Assembly (NCBI GenBank): GCA_014860445.1 | Contig: JACZJT010000047.1 | Coordinates: 122,058 to 186,057 of the forward strand | Reading direction: 5' to 3' | Origin: Burkholderiales bacterium | Lineage (GTDB): Bacteria > Pseudomonadota > Gammaproteobacteria > Burkholderiales > SG8-39 | Length of the DNA stretch: 64,000 bases | In this document: positions 55,614 to 64,000 of the stretch, one piece after another | Numbering within the stretch: position 1 is the stretch's first letter | How the letters are laid out: the number at the start of each line of letters is the position of its first letter | Made by a program: the position numbers and the translations under genes | Notes under the pieces: generated by a model | Databases searched by the model: none | Told to the model about the DNA's origin: nothing | Seen by the model: the letters and a program-made list of their open reading frames with translations, nothing else

Positions 55614-56387
55614 ATGTTTCTGAAATCCGATGACGCTGACCTGTTCGTAACGTCATTCGGCGCCGGCGCGCGAACCATCGTCGCGCATGGCGGCTGGGTG
55701 GGTAGTGGCGAGTTGTGGCAGCTGCCATTCGAGCAACTCAGCCGCCGCTGGCGCACCATTACCTTCGACCATCGGGGCACCGGCGCTACCGTGAACCGAG
55801 CGGCGACCATCACGTTTGACCTGATGGTGAACGACCTGTTCCGGGTGCTCGACGCGCTTCAAGTCGAAACCTGCGTGCTGGCCGGTGAATCTTCGGGCGC
55901 GTTCGTTGTGCTCGAAGCCGCATTGCGTCAGCCGGAGCGCTTTAGCGGACTGGTGCTGGTGGACGGGCGTTATCAGGGCGGCAAGAGCGCGGGCGCAACG
56001 CGTTTCATCGAAGGCTGCAAGGCCAACTTCGAAGCCACGATGGAGATGTTCGTCAATGCATGTGTTCCCGAAGACAACTGCGAGGCCGAGCGACGTTGGG
56101 GCAAACAGATCGTTATGCGTTCTGACGGCCCTTCTGCGGTCCAATTGATGGAATGCCTGGAGCCTGTGCAGGTGGAGCACCGCTTGACCCAGATACATTT
56201 GCCCACACTTCTAATCCACGGTAGCCGCGACATCATCACGCCCGTTGCCAGCTCGCAGAACCTGGCGCAAAAGCTCCCCAACAGCAAGCTGGTAACGATC
56301 GAAGGCGCAGGCCATGTTCCTACCGTCACGCACCCCGACGCGGTCGTTCGCGCAATCGAGGCGTTTTTCGCTAAAGACGCGCCATGA
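55614..56387 (+). CDS. Alpha/beta-hydrolase fold protein
   Basis: The protein has 257 residues. The oxyanion region is HGGWVGSGE, the nucleophile elbow GESSGAF (Ser near 93), the acid HGSRDIITP (Asp near 202) and the base GAGHVPTVTHP (His near 236), so the triad is complete. The substrate is unknown; the family includes esterases, lactonases and dehalogenase-like enzymes. A GGTGA site precedes the ATG. The base composition upstream is less GC-rich than the surroundings, consistent with an acquired segment. Confidence 0.88.
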   Translation: MFLKSDDADLFVTSFGAGARTIVAHGGWVGSGELWQLPFEQLSRRWRTITFDHRGTGATVNRAATITFDLMVNDLFRVLDALQVETCVLAGESSGAFVVLEAALRQPERFSGLVLVDGRYQGGKSAGATRFIEGCKANFEATMEMFVNACVPEDNCEAERRWGKQIVMRSDGPSAVQLMECLEPVQVEHRLTQIHLPTLLIHGSRDIITPVASSQNLAQKLPNSKLVTIEGAGHVPTVTHPDAVVRAIEAFFAKDAP

Positions 56388-56459
56388 CAGACCGTATCAA
56401 CCTCCTGAATCAGGTGTTCGCTCGTCGAATCGATTAAACGCATGCGCTAAACTGCAACA

Positions 56460-56822
56460 TTGTCACAAACGACTGGACTCAAAATGCCGGCATGGCTCAT
56501 CCCCGCACTCAAAGCCGTACTTCCGCATGTCGGAACCATCGTTTCCGCAGCTACGCCGGTGTTTACCAAGAAAAGCGGGAATGCGCCGCCCGATCAGAGC
56601 ACGCTGCAGCAACAGATCACTGAACTGCAGACCGCCGCTTCCGGGAACGACGCGCACATCAAGGAACTCGCGGCGCAGATCCAAAGCACTGTCGAGACCT
56701 TGGAGAAAGGCGCGGCGCTTGCGGAAGCCAGGCACCGCTGGACGCTTATGCTTTGCATTGCGGCATTGATCTTGTCCGCAAGCGCGCTGTCTGCCGCCTT
56801 GTTCGTTCTTGTCGCAAAATGA
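56460..56822 (+). CDS. Small protein with coiled coil and C-terminal membrane helix
   Basis: The protein has 120 residues from a TTG (MSQTTGLK...); ATG 56484 gives 112. An amphipathic or weakly hydrophobic segment (about 10-35) precedes a Gln/Glu-rich coiled coil (about 46-90) and one membrane helix (about 94-118) running to the last residues (VAK). No named family is recognised. Its stop overlaps the next start (ATGA), so the two are translationally coupled. The start is uncertain because neither candidate has a good ribosome binding site. Confidence 0.65.
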   Translation: MSQTTGLKMPAWLIPALKAVLPHVGTIVSAATPVFTKKSGNAPPDQSTLQQQITELQTAASGNDAHIKELAAQIQSTVETLEKGAALAEARHRWTLMLCIAALILSASALSAALFVLVAK

Positions 56823-57658
56823 AGTCCGGTCCGCGCCTATCGGGGGTCAAAACCGGCGTGCTGCTGCTTGCGGCACTCGCATCGGCCCTCTCATGCTCGA
56901 ATGTTCCCACGCAGGCGCCGGACTCTGCGGCATTTGTACGCCTGCTCACCGCGCCGCATCGCAGCGCCCGCAACGTCGCGCGTGACGCTTACCGGCATCC
57001 GAGCGAAGTGCTCGGTTTTTTCGGCATCAGGGACGACAGCACCGTAGTCGAAATCCTGCCCGGCAGCGGCGGCTATTACATGGAACTACTCGCACCCTAC
57101 CTGAAGGACAAAGGCCTTTACATTGCGGCAAACCGCGACGGGGCCGCGCCTCCACAATATCTTGCCGACCACCGCAAGCTGCTCGCGCGGCTCAAAGCCG
57201 AACCCGCGCTGTATGGAAAAGTCCTTGTTACGCAATTCAACGCGGGCCTGCATGAAATTGCGCCGCCGGGCAGCGCCGATTACGTACTCACCTTCCGCAA
57301 CCTGCACAACTGGATTGCGCGCAACGAGATCGAAGGTGCCCTGCGCGCCTTTCACAAGGCGCTGAAGCCAGGCGGCGTGCTTGGCGTCGTCGACCATCGT
57401 GGCCGCACCGACTTATCGCAGGAAGCACAGACAAAGTCGGGTTACATACGCGAGGACTTTGCGATAGCCCTGATCGAAAAGGCGGGGTTCAAACTGATCG
57501 GCGCATCGGAGGCAAACGCCAATCCGAAAGACACGAAGGATTATGCGGAAGGGGTTTGGACCCTGCCGCCGACCTATAGGCTAAAGGACAAGGACCGCGC
57601 CAAGTACGAGACGATCGGCGAAAGCGACCGTTTCACGCTCAAATTCGTCAAACAGTGA
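56819..57658 (+). CDS. Exported methyltransferase-like protein (COG4798 type)
   Basis: The protein has 279 residues from ATG 56819, which overlaps the previous stop. Residues 1-30 form a signal sequence ending in a lipobox-like ALSC, so it may be a lipoprotein. The rest is a class I methyltransferase fold with VVEILPGSGGYYMELL as motif I, ADYVLTFRNLHNW, and LKPGGVLGVVDH. A SAM-dependent fold outside the cytoplasm is unusual because SAM is cytoplasmic, yet such predicted methyltransferases with signal peptides are widespread. Role unknown. Confidence 0.8.
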   Translation: MKSGPRLSGVKTGVLLLAALASALSCSNVPTQAPDSAAFVRLLTAPHRSARNVARDAYRHPSEVLGFFGIRDDSTVVEILPGSGGYYMELLAPYLKDKGLYIAANRDGAAPPQYLADHRKLLARLKAEPALYGKVLVTQFNAGLHEIAPPGSADYVLTFRNLHNWIARNEIEGALRAFHKALKPGGVLGVVDHRGRTDLSQEAQTKSGYIREDFAIALIEKAGFKLIGASEANANPKDTKDYAEGVWTLPPTYRLKDKDRAKYETIGESDRFTLKFVKQ

Positions 57659-57923
57659 GCCCTACACTTCCGGCCGTGTGCCCGAATTGCGGTTATGTAC
57701 GCACGGCAATGGATATCGCACGGCCGGCAGTGCCCGGCCCTTGGCATGGGCTATCGAAAGTTTCAGTCCCGCATTGAAGGTGAACGGCGCCAGATGCCAC
57801 CGCCGGCCGCGGCGCCAAAGTTCTGCAAGCCATTCTTTTGTCTTACAATAGGCTACAGAAACGTATTCGGTGCCGATAAGGGCGATGGTGCCCGGGTGAC
57901 AACTGCGATAAAGGGAGTTAGAA

Positions 57924-58979
57924 ATGGCGCTTACTCTTCCCAAGCTAACGCTACCCGCGCTTAGCGTCAACAAAAAGCAACTCCCGGCCATCGTCGGCGG
58001 AGTTGTCGTTCTGGCCGCTGCGGGCTGGTTCGGCTGGCAGTACTTCGCGGAGGAGCCCCCGCCTCCGCCCCCGGTAAGCAAGCCGCAACCCGTCACCGCT
58101 GCAAAACCCGTGGTCAAGGCCAAATCCCCTGCCGAAATCGAGAAGGAACGCGACAAGTTGATTGAAGACGTCCTGGCCGCCTCCGGGTTGAAACGGCAAC
58201 TGGACCAATTGCCTCAGACCCTGGCGAGCGGTGTCCGGCAATCCGGCAAGCAACACAAGAAAGCACCACCCGCAAGGGTCACGGCCGTCGAAAGCGCGCT
58301 GGCAGAGGCGTTTGCCGCGGGCGAATTCCACCGCGTGGTCAGCGCCGATCTGAAGAAAAATTTCGATGAGAAACAACTGCAGGCACTGCTCAAGAATTTT
58401 TCAACACCCGCCGCCAAGACCATGGTCGAACTGGAGGGCGTTTCCGTGTCGCCGGAGGAACGCGCAAAATTCGCGCGCAGCGCCGCCGGCCATCCGTCAC
58501 CACAGCGTATGGAACTGATCAAGCGTATCGACGCCGCGACCGGAGCCGGCGAACTGGCGGGCGAGATCGCGTCTGTGACCATGAAGACGCTTGCGACGGG
58601 CATCGCGGGAGAAAACGCGCGCAAGGCAGCCGCAATCGACAAGACCATCGAAAAGCAGCGCGCATCGACCGAGAAAAAAATCCACGACGAGACCTTGCTC
58701 AATCTCGCCTACAGCTTCAAGGACAGCAGCGACGCGGACCTGGAGAAATTCGCCGGAATATCGGAAGCGGCAAGCAGCAAGTGGCTTTATGGTGTGGTGT
58801 ATAAATCGCTGCTTGAAGAAATCGAAAACACCGCGACCGATGCCGCGAAGCGCATAGGAGAATTGTCGACGAAGCCCGCAACTACGGTCGCGAGATCAAA
58901 AACGGGACAGGACGCCAGGGCCTGCCTGGGCCGCGGCACGAACACCGCGATCATCAAATGCGCCGAGGCTTACCGCTGA
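57924..58979 (+). CDS. Uncharacterised membrane-anchored protein
   Basis: The protein has 351 residues with a clear AAGGGAG site before the ATG. A membrane helix at about 20-41 is followed by a Pro-rich hinge (EEPPPPPPVSKPQ) and a mostly helical extracytoplasmic domain rich in Lys, Ala and Glu. Two Cys near the C-terminus (CLGRGTNTAIIKC) could form a disulfide. I recognise no family with confidence; the helical repeats slightly resemble DUF2059-type envelope proteins. The 265 bp before it contain no visible gene. Confidence 0.7.
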   Translation: MALTLPKLTLPALSVNKKQLPAIVGGVVVLAAAGWFGWQYFAEEPPPPPPVSKPQPVTAAKPVVKAKSPAEIEKERDKLIEDVLAASGLKRQLDQLPQTLASGVRQSGKQHKKAPPARVTAVESALAEAFAAGEFHRVVSADLKKNFDEKQLQALLKNFSTPAAKTMVELEGVSVSPEERAKFARSAAGHPSPQRMELIKRIDAATGAGELAGEIASVTMKTLATGIAGENARKAAAIDKTIEKQRASTEKKIHDETLLNLAYSFKDSSDADLEKFAGISEAASSKWLYGVVYKSLLEEIENTATDAAKRIGELSTKPATTVARSKTGQDARACLGRGTNTAIIKCAEAYR

Positions 58980-59020
58980 GCAGCAGCGTCGGTGATTGCC
59001 GGCGACCGGTCGCCGGCCGC

Positions 59021-59830
59021 TTACATCACCCTGTGGGTCAACGCCGGCAGGCTTAGTCTTACGCGCGCAATCTCGGCGTGATCGACTTCGGCGGTGACCA
59101 CCCCGGGCCCGCTGTCCAGGACTGCACGCACTTCACCCCAGGGATCGATGATCATGCTGTGGCCCCAGGTATCGCGGCCGTTCTTGTGGTGTCCGCCCTG
59201 CGCCGGCGCGAGGACGTAGGCCTGATTCTCGACCGCACGCGCGCGCAGCAGCAGCTCCCAGTGCGCCTTTCCCGTCGTGGCGGTAAACGATGAAGGCACG
59301 AGTATGAGGTCCACCGCGCCCATCCTGCGATACATCTCTGGAAAGCGCAGGTCATAACAAATCGAGAGGCCGAGCCTGGCGAAAGGCGTCTCCAGCGTCA
59401 CCACCTCGCCGCCCGGTTCGATGCTGCGCGACTCCTGGAAGCGCTCCGTTCCGTTATCGAAACCGAAGAGGTGGATCTTGTCGTAACGGGCGACGCGCCG
59501 GCCGGTGTGATCGAACACCAGGCAGCTGTTCCTGACCTTGTCAGGGTCGGCGCATTCCAGCGGCGCCGAGCCACCGACCAGCCACACCTTGTTCTTCGCA
59601 GCGGCAGCGGCGAGGAAGTCCTGTATCGGCCCGTGCCCATCCGCTTCGCGCACCGCCACCTTGTCGCGGTCGCGCAGTCCGAGGAGGCAAAAATACTCAG
59701 GCAGCGCGACCAGGCGCGCGCCCTCGCCCGCGGCGCGCGCAATCAGTTCTCCGGCAACGGCCAGATTCGCCTGCACTTCCGGCTCCGACACCATCTGCAC
59801 CGCCGCTACCCTGAATTTGCCTTCAGCCAT
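59021..59830 (-). CDS. Nitrilase-superfamily amidase (Nit1/deaminated glutathione amidase type)
   Basis: The protein has 269 residues with the catalytic Glu in LVALPEYF, Lys in RYDKIHLFG and Cys in LSICYDLRFPEMY. The latter sequence and the DTWGHSMIIDPWG segment are typical of Nit1/YafV-like amidases, which hydrolyse deaminated glutathione or omega-amides. In many betaproteobacteria it lies between yhdP and tldD; here it follows yhdP by 51 bp. Confidence 0.88.
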   Translation of the reverse strand: MAEGKFRVAAVQMVSEPEVQANLAVAGELIARAAGEGARLVALPEYFCLLGLRDRDKVAVREADGHGPIQDFLAAAAAKNKVWLVGGSAPLECADPDKVRNSCLVFDHTGRRVARYDKIHLFGFDNGTERFQESRSIEPGGEVVTLETPFARLGLSICYDLRFPEMYRRMGAVDLILVPSSFTATTGKAHWELLLRARAVENQAYVLAPAQGGHHKNGRDTWGHSMIIDPWGEVRAVLDSGPGVVTAEVDHAEIARVRLSLPALTHRVM

Positions 59831-59881
59831 GAATTCGTCCCGTTGTCCTTTTGTCCTGCTGTCGTCGCGTTTCGCGCCCGC

Positions 59882-62800
59882 TCACTTCACCTGACTCTCG
59901 CCCGCTGGTGCCTCGATAATACTGCCCGGCGGCGCGTGCGTGCTGCCGGCCGGTGTTTCGTGCGCCATCTTCTCGACCTTGGGGTCGACCCAGCTGCCGG
60001 TGACCACGTACCGGTAGGCAAACGCCTGGCCCAGCGGATCTTTCAAAAGGCGCTGCGCCAGGAACGAAGCGACTCCCGTGATCGGATTGGCAAGAAGCAC
60101 CAGACCCGCGACCGACAGGCTGTCCCCGACGCTGGGCACCACGCGCACCTTGAGTGATTGCGTTTCCCGGGCGAGATCGATGTCTCCGGACATGCCCACC
60201 TGCGCCGACGGCCCGTGCATGATGAAGTCCTGTGTGTGCAGCACGCCCTTGGCGACCGACGCGGTGGCGGTGATGTTGTCGAACGCGAAGCCCTCGCTGA
60301 AAATATCGCGAAAATCGAGCGTGATGCGCCGTGGCAGCGCCTGCAGACTGAGTATGCCCAGCAACTTGCCTATCCCCGGCTCGATCTTGAGAAACTGTCC
60401 CTTCGCCGCGATCAACGACAGATCGCCTGTCAGGCTCGGATAGTCGATGGTTTGCGGGTTGCCGGCCCAACTGAGCTTGCCCAGCAACTTTGCGGTGCCG
60501 CGCTGCATGCTCCCCGGATAGCCGATGCGCTCCAAAAATTTTCCGACGTCCTTTATTTCGAGTTTGAGGTTCATGCGGGTACGTTGATGCGCTGCGACGC
60601 CCTGCCACAGTCCATCGGCGTTCAGGCTGCTGTCCGGTGTCGCCAGCGTCAGCTTCTCGATGCGCCAGTCCAAGCCCTCGTTCGCCGCCGTAAGTTCCAG
60701 CCGGCCGAGTTTCTTGTCGTGCACCACCAGATTGTCCGCGACGATATCCAGTCCGGGCAATTCCTTTGCCGGCGCGTCATCCGCAAGTTTGCCGGGAGTC
60801 GGCTGCGGAAAAGTGAAATGCGACAACTGCGCACTTACGCGTCCTTTGCCCTGGGCGCGCCAGCGCACCTTGCCGGCGAGTTCGCGCGCATCGACGTCGG
60901 CAAGCCAGTCGCTGCCCTGAAAACCGGCGCGCAGCGCGACATCGTTGATGCGCTTGCCGTATACATCCAGCGCACCAATCTTGAGGTTGAGCGAGGTCAG
61001 CGGCACCGCCACGCCGCCCGAGCCACCCGAACCGCCCAGCACGCGCAGCCATCGATCCAGATCGAGCTCGGCGACCTTGCCGTTGAGGACGATGCCTGCT
61101 TCTGGCAGGTGTGGCGCTTCGTTGAGTCCAACGGCGCTGCGCGCGATGACCATTTTCCCGGCTTCGCGACGGCGATGTTGCTCCATGCGCACGATCGTGC
61201 CCAGCGCCAGGGTGCTGCGATCGGCCGTCGTCGGCCCGCTCCAGCGACCGCTTTGCGCCTCCGCAGCAGCCGTGTGCTCGAAACGCAGAGGCAGCACGTC
61301 GGCGCCCGCCTTGTTCAGCGGCGCGGGCAAGGTCGAGGTGATGCCCTGCAATCCGGACTCGACCACAATGTTGGCACCGCTCCTGCCGAAAATCATCTTC
61401 GAGCTCCATGCGGCGGTGCCGCTCAGCTCGCTCAGCAGCGGTTGGTCCAGCGCCGCGCGCAGCGCCGACGCATCGAACGTACCCCGCGCGTCGACGGCGA
61501 TGCTGCCGTCGCGCTGGCTGGCCAGATTGACGGCGACCGGACCGCCGAGAAACTGTGCTTTGACCGTGCGCATGCTGACGCCTTTTTCGGTGAAGTCCAG
61601 CCTCCCGCCGACCTGCGACACCGGCGGCCAGTCCGTATCGATGCTGATCTGATTACCTGCCATCTGGTAGCTGCCTGCGACCTTGACGTCCGCCATGCGG
61701 GCCAGCGGCAAATCCAGCTTGAGCTGCAGCTTGCCGCTGCCGGTCGCGCCCATGCCTGCAGTGATTCCACCGATCAGAGTGTTCACCGGACTTTGCGCGA
61801 CGAACTTCAGGAACTCGGCGGTCGGTCCTTCGGCCTGGCCGTTGACTGAAAGTATCCGGTCCGGCGCGAACAGGTCCGGCAGCACGACCCGCGCGTTGCT
61901 TACCCTCGCGCCGAGCACGCTCGCTTTATGGCTGGTCACTTCCATGCTCCGGCCGTCGAAAAGCAGATTCCCGTCGATGGCGTCGATGCCCGGCCATCCG
62001 GCCGCATAACGCAGGCTCCCTCCCGCCACTTTGGCCGAGATCTGGAACACGCCGTCCTTTTTGCTCCTGAACGGAAAATCCTTGAGGTTCCCCTTCAGGC
62101 GCATGCTGACTTCGCTCGCGTGCCCGGCCACCAATGCCTGGTCGAGCCAATCCCGCACGACCTTGTTCAAAAATGGAATATAACGCGGCACACCATGTGC
62201 TTCCGCGCGCGCCAGCCGCGCCGTGATGTCGACCACCCCCGGACCGTCGGCTGCGGTGGCATAGCTGCCGAAGGCGGTCCCGGCCAGATCGGCATTGGCG
62301 AAAGCGATGTTCGAAAGCTTGAGCTGTAATTCGCCCGCTACCTGGGACCACGCCAACTGGGCAGTAAGTGTGTCCAATTCGCGCGAGGGATCGGCATTTC
62401 CAGACGGCAGCGCCAAAACCACCTTGCTCGCGTTGAGCAGTACGGTGCCGCCTTTTTCGTTTCCATCGATATTGCCGCTGATGCCGGAAAATCCTGGCAG
62501 ACTGGCATGGGCGCGCATGCCCAGCCGGTCGAAACGTCCGCGCGCGCTGAAACGCTGCGGTTTCGCGAGCGGCCCCTGCCAGTCGACATGCATGTCCGAG
62601 ACGCTGCCCTGGGGTTCAGCGGCGGCGAGAAATTTGCGCAAGTCCGTCGGCAGAGGCAGATACTCGCCCAAAATCGCCAGGGGCTGCAGTTCAAGCGCAT
62701 CGATACGCACTTCGCCGCTTTCCGCGCGAACACCGTCTCCCGGGCTCCACTGCAGCGCAAACTGCGCAGGCGGCAGCGTCACACCGGAGAGCAGCGTCAT

Positions 62801-63841
62801 CGCCACCTTTTTTCCGCCGATCGCGTAACCGCCCTGAGCGCGCGTCGCCGACAAGCGTCCTTGCAGCGAACGCAACTCCAACACCGGCAGATCCGGTGCC
62901 AGGCGCGCATTGACGTTGCCTAGCGCGACATCTGCGGTTGCCGCCGTCAACTGCTTTTCCGCAAAGCGCAACCACAGCCTCAATCCGCCCTGCCCCTGCT
63001 GGATTTCCAGCGGGTGGTCGACCCAGGTGCGCCATGCCGATAGGTCGGTATAGGGAAGTTCGGCATACAAGCTGCCGGTCCATGCCTGCAGCTGCGCAAA
63101 TGTCGCACCCTCCAGGTCGCCGCGCAGATCGAGCGCCGCGGCGAGTTCGCGCGGCGGCTGCGCGCGCAGCGCAAATCGATGATGGCTGCCGCGATTGCGC
63201 ATGACGAAGTTCACGTCGGCCAGCGACAGGGGCGGTGCGCTACGCAGTTGATCGTCCCAACTCACCTGGGCATCGCGAATGATGACTTCACGCTGCGCCA
63301 GCAGCCAGCCGGAGAAGCCCTCGCCTGCCGTCTCGGTATTGAGCCTGACGCCGGCGACATAGACGGCGCCCCGTTGATCCCGGCGAATATTCAGTTGCGG
63401 CTTGTCAAATGCCAGCGAGTGAAAACGCAATACACCAAACGCAAGCGACTCCCACGACAGCGTGCACGAAGCCGAAGGCAGGGACAGGGCCACGCGACCT
63501 TCGTTGTCATAGAGCCGCAGATCGGTCAGCGCGAGGTAGGGCCGCAGGCGCTGCCAGCCGGAGTCGACGCTGCCGATACTTACGCGCTGACCGATATTGC
63601 GCGATATCGCCTGCGAGATCAGCTCCGGATGTTCCTCGATCTGCGGCAGGATCCAGAAACGCAGCCCCAGCACCACCGCGGCAAAAGCGAAATAGGCGAA
63701 CAGGGCTGCAAAACCGAAAAAACGCAGCAGGCGGCGCACCAGGCTGCGCTTCTGCGGCGCGATGCCGAGTTCGGCCAATGGCGAAAAATCTTCCTTCTCC
63801 GACGCGGCCGCCTCGTCTTCCGTTTGCTCAGATTGCGCCAT
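59882..63841 (-). CDS. yhdP: YhdP-family AsmA-like phospholipid-transport protein
   Basis: The protein has 1319 residues against about 1266 in E. coli. A charged N-terminus precedes one membrane helix (about 38-64). The rest is a very long periplasmic beta-rich region with the conserved opening ILPQIEEHPELISQAISRNIGQRVSIGSV and an AsmA-type C-terminal domain (HTQDFIMHGPSAQVGMSGDIDL, VVPSVGDSL). YhdP, with TamB and YdbH, bridges inner and outer membranes and moves phospholipids. The tail after VTGSWVDPKVEKM is short and rich in Pro and Ala. Confidence 0.93.
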   Translation of the reverse strand: MAQSEQTEDEAAASEKEDFSPLAELGIAPQKRSLVRRLLRFFGFAALFAYFAFAAVVLGLRFWILPQIEEHPELISQAISRNIGQRVSIGSVDSGWQRLRPYLALTDLRLYDNEGRVALSLPSASCTLSWESLAFGVLRFHSLAFDKPQLNIRRDQRGAVYVAGVRLNTETAGEGFSGWLLAQREVIIRDAQVSWDDQLRSAPPLSLADVNFVMRNRGSHHRFALRAQPPRELAAALDLRGDLEGATFAQLQAWTGSLYAELPYTDLSAWRTWVDHPLEIQQGQGGLRLWLRFAEKQLTAATADVALGNVNARLAPDLPVLELRSLQGRLSATRAQGGYAIGGKKVAMTLLSGVTLPPAQFALQWSPGDGVRAESGEVRIDALELQPLAILGEYLPLPTDLRKFLAAAEPQGSVSDMHVDWQGPLAKPQRFSARGRFDRLGMRAHASLPGFSGISGNIDGNEKGGTVLLNASKVVLALPSGNADPSRELDTLTAQLAWSQVAGELQLKLSNIAFANADLAGTAFGSYATAADGPGVVDITARLARAEAHGVPRYIPFLNKVVRDWLDQALVAGHASEVSMRLKGNLKDFPFRSKKDGVFQISAKVAGGSLRYAAGWPGIDAIDGNLLFDGRSMEVTSHKASVLGARVSNARVVLPDLFAPDRILSVNGQAEGPTAEFLKFVAQSPVNTLIGGITAGMGATGSGKLQLKLDLPLARMADVKVAGSYQMAGNQISIDTDWPPVSQVGGRLDFTEKGVSMRTVKAQFLGGPVAVNLASQRDGSIAVDARGTFDASALRAALDQPLLSELSGTAAWSSKMIFGRSGANIVVESGLQGITSTLPAPLNKAGADVLPLRFEHTAAAEAQSGRWSGPTTADRSTLALGTIVRMEQHRRREAGKMVIARSAVGLNEAPHLPEAGIVLNGKVAELDLDRWLRVLGGSGGSGGVAVPLTSLNLKIGALDVYGKRINDVALRAGFQGSDWLADVDARELAGKVRWRAQGKGRVSAQLSHFTFPQPTPGKLADDAPAKELPGLDIVADNLVVHDKKLGRLELTAANEGLDWRIEKLTLATPDSSLNADGLWQGVAAHQRTRMNLKLEIKDVGKFLERIGYPGSMQRGTAKLLGKLSWAGNPQTIDYPSLTGDLSLIAAKGQFLKIEPGIGKLLGILSLQALPRRITLDFRDIFSEGFAFDNITATASVAKGVLHTQDFIMHGPSAQVGMSGDIDLARETQSLKVRVVPSVGDSLSVAGLVLLANPITGVASFLAQRLLKDPLGQAFAYRYVVTGSWVDPKVEKMAHETPAGSTHAPPGSIIEAPAGESQVK

Positions 63842-64000
63842 GCGCGGGCAGATTCCTAAAGGCCGATTTCAAAATGAGGGGCTATCCGCTCCGGGGACTG
63901 TCCCGTCCAACGGAATCGCGAACTTCCGGCGTATCCCCTCACACTCCCCTAAATCAGGGACCATTTCGCCAAATCTGAAACGGCCTCTGCAATCCAACCA
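63842..64000. other. Right-hand edge
   Basis: This 159-bp stretch is upstream of yhdP. No reliable gene, promoter or terminator was found. Confidence 0.4.

Overview
The window looks like a chromosomal segment of a GC-rich betaproteobacterium. SucC/SucD, FdsA/FdsB, the GAF-linked PilB-type ATPase, the short C-terminal-loop type IV pilins, a TctABC transporter and the YhdP-Nit-TldD block are all of betaproteobacterial type. Species cannot be named from sequence alone. No rRNA, tRNA, CRISPR array, IS element or phage gene was seen.

Region 1 (1-24031) is a surface glycosylation island, nearly all on the minus strand. In transcription order it holds a GT8-like transferase, a TPR/GT9-like transferase, two nearly identical type IV pilin genes (each with its own sigma-54 promoter and terminator), then eight consecutive TPR + SPINDLY/OGT-type (GT41, COG3914) glycosyltransferase genes. 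Six of the seven junctions between the eight are 4-8 bp start/stop overlaps. Downstream come a YfhO-type membrane protein, a GtrB/CsbB-type polyprenyl-phosphate glycosyltransferase, a methyltransferase and a GtrA/GtcA flippase; a DegT-type sugar aminotransferase converges on them. I infer a pilin-linked glycosylation system that combines cytoplasmic OGT-like enzymes with a three-component (CsbB-YfhO-GtcA-like) periplasmic module. One OGT paralog carries Arg where the family has its catalytic Lys.

Region 2 (24253-34644) starts with a small orphan gene, followed on the minus strand by a signalling cluster. In transcription order it encodes PP2C phosphatase, a double-FHA protein, a CHASE2 adenylate cyclase, a class II-type cyclic-nucleotide phosphodiesterase (metallo-beta-lactamase fold), a cyclic-nucleotide-binding/rhodanese protein, a GAF-PilB ATPase and a GAF-HD-GYP c-di-GMP phosphodiesterase. 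It joins cAMP, c-di-GMP and protein phosphorylation to a pilus/secretion motor.

Region 3 (35114-51864) is a C1/carboxylate metabolism block: formyl-CoA transferase (Frc), a formyltransferase resembling the ALDH1L1 N-terminal domain, a Cys-free Crp/Fnr regulator, TctABC, a TerC protein, formate-THF ligase, an NAD-type formate dehydrogenase (FdsA and a fused FdsG-FdsB), SucCD and a DUF2889 protein. Four TTGA-N6-TCAA palindromes lie in front of frc, tctC, ftfL and sucC. Each has a -10-like hexamer 22-24 nt downstream, the class II activator geometry, and the regulator has the matching ETLSR recognition helix. The likely theme is uptake and oxidation of oxalate or a related acid through formyl-CoA and formate; oxalyl-CoA decarboxylase is not in the window.

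Region 4 (52047-63841) holds glycerol kinase, a run of 22-bp palindromic repeats entering the tldD 3' end, tldD, a four-gene plus-strand insert (hydrolase, small coiled-coil membrane protein, exported methyltransferase-like protein, unknown membrane-anchored protein), a nitrilase-family amidase and a giant YhdP/AsmA-like protein.
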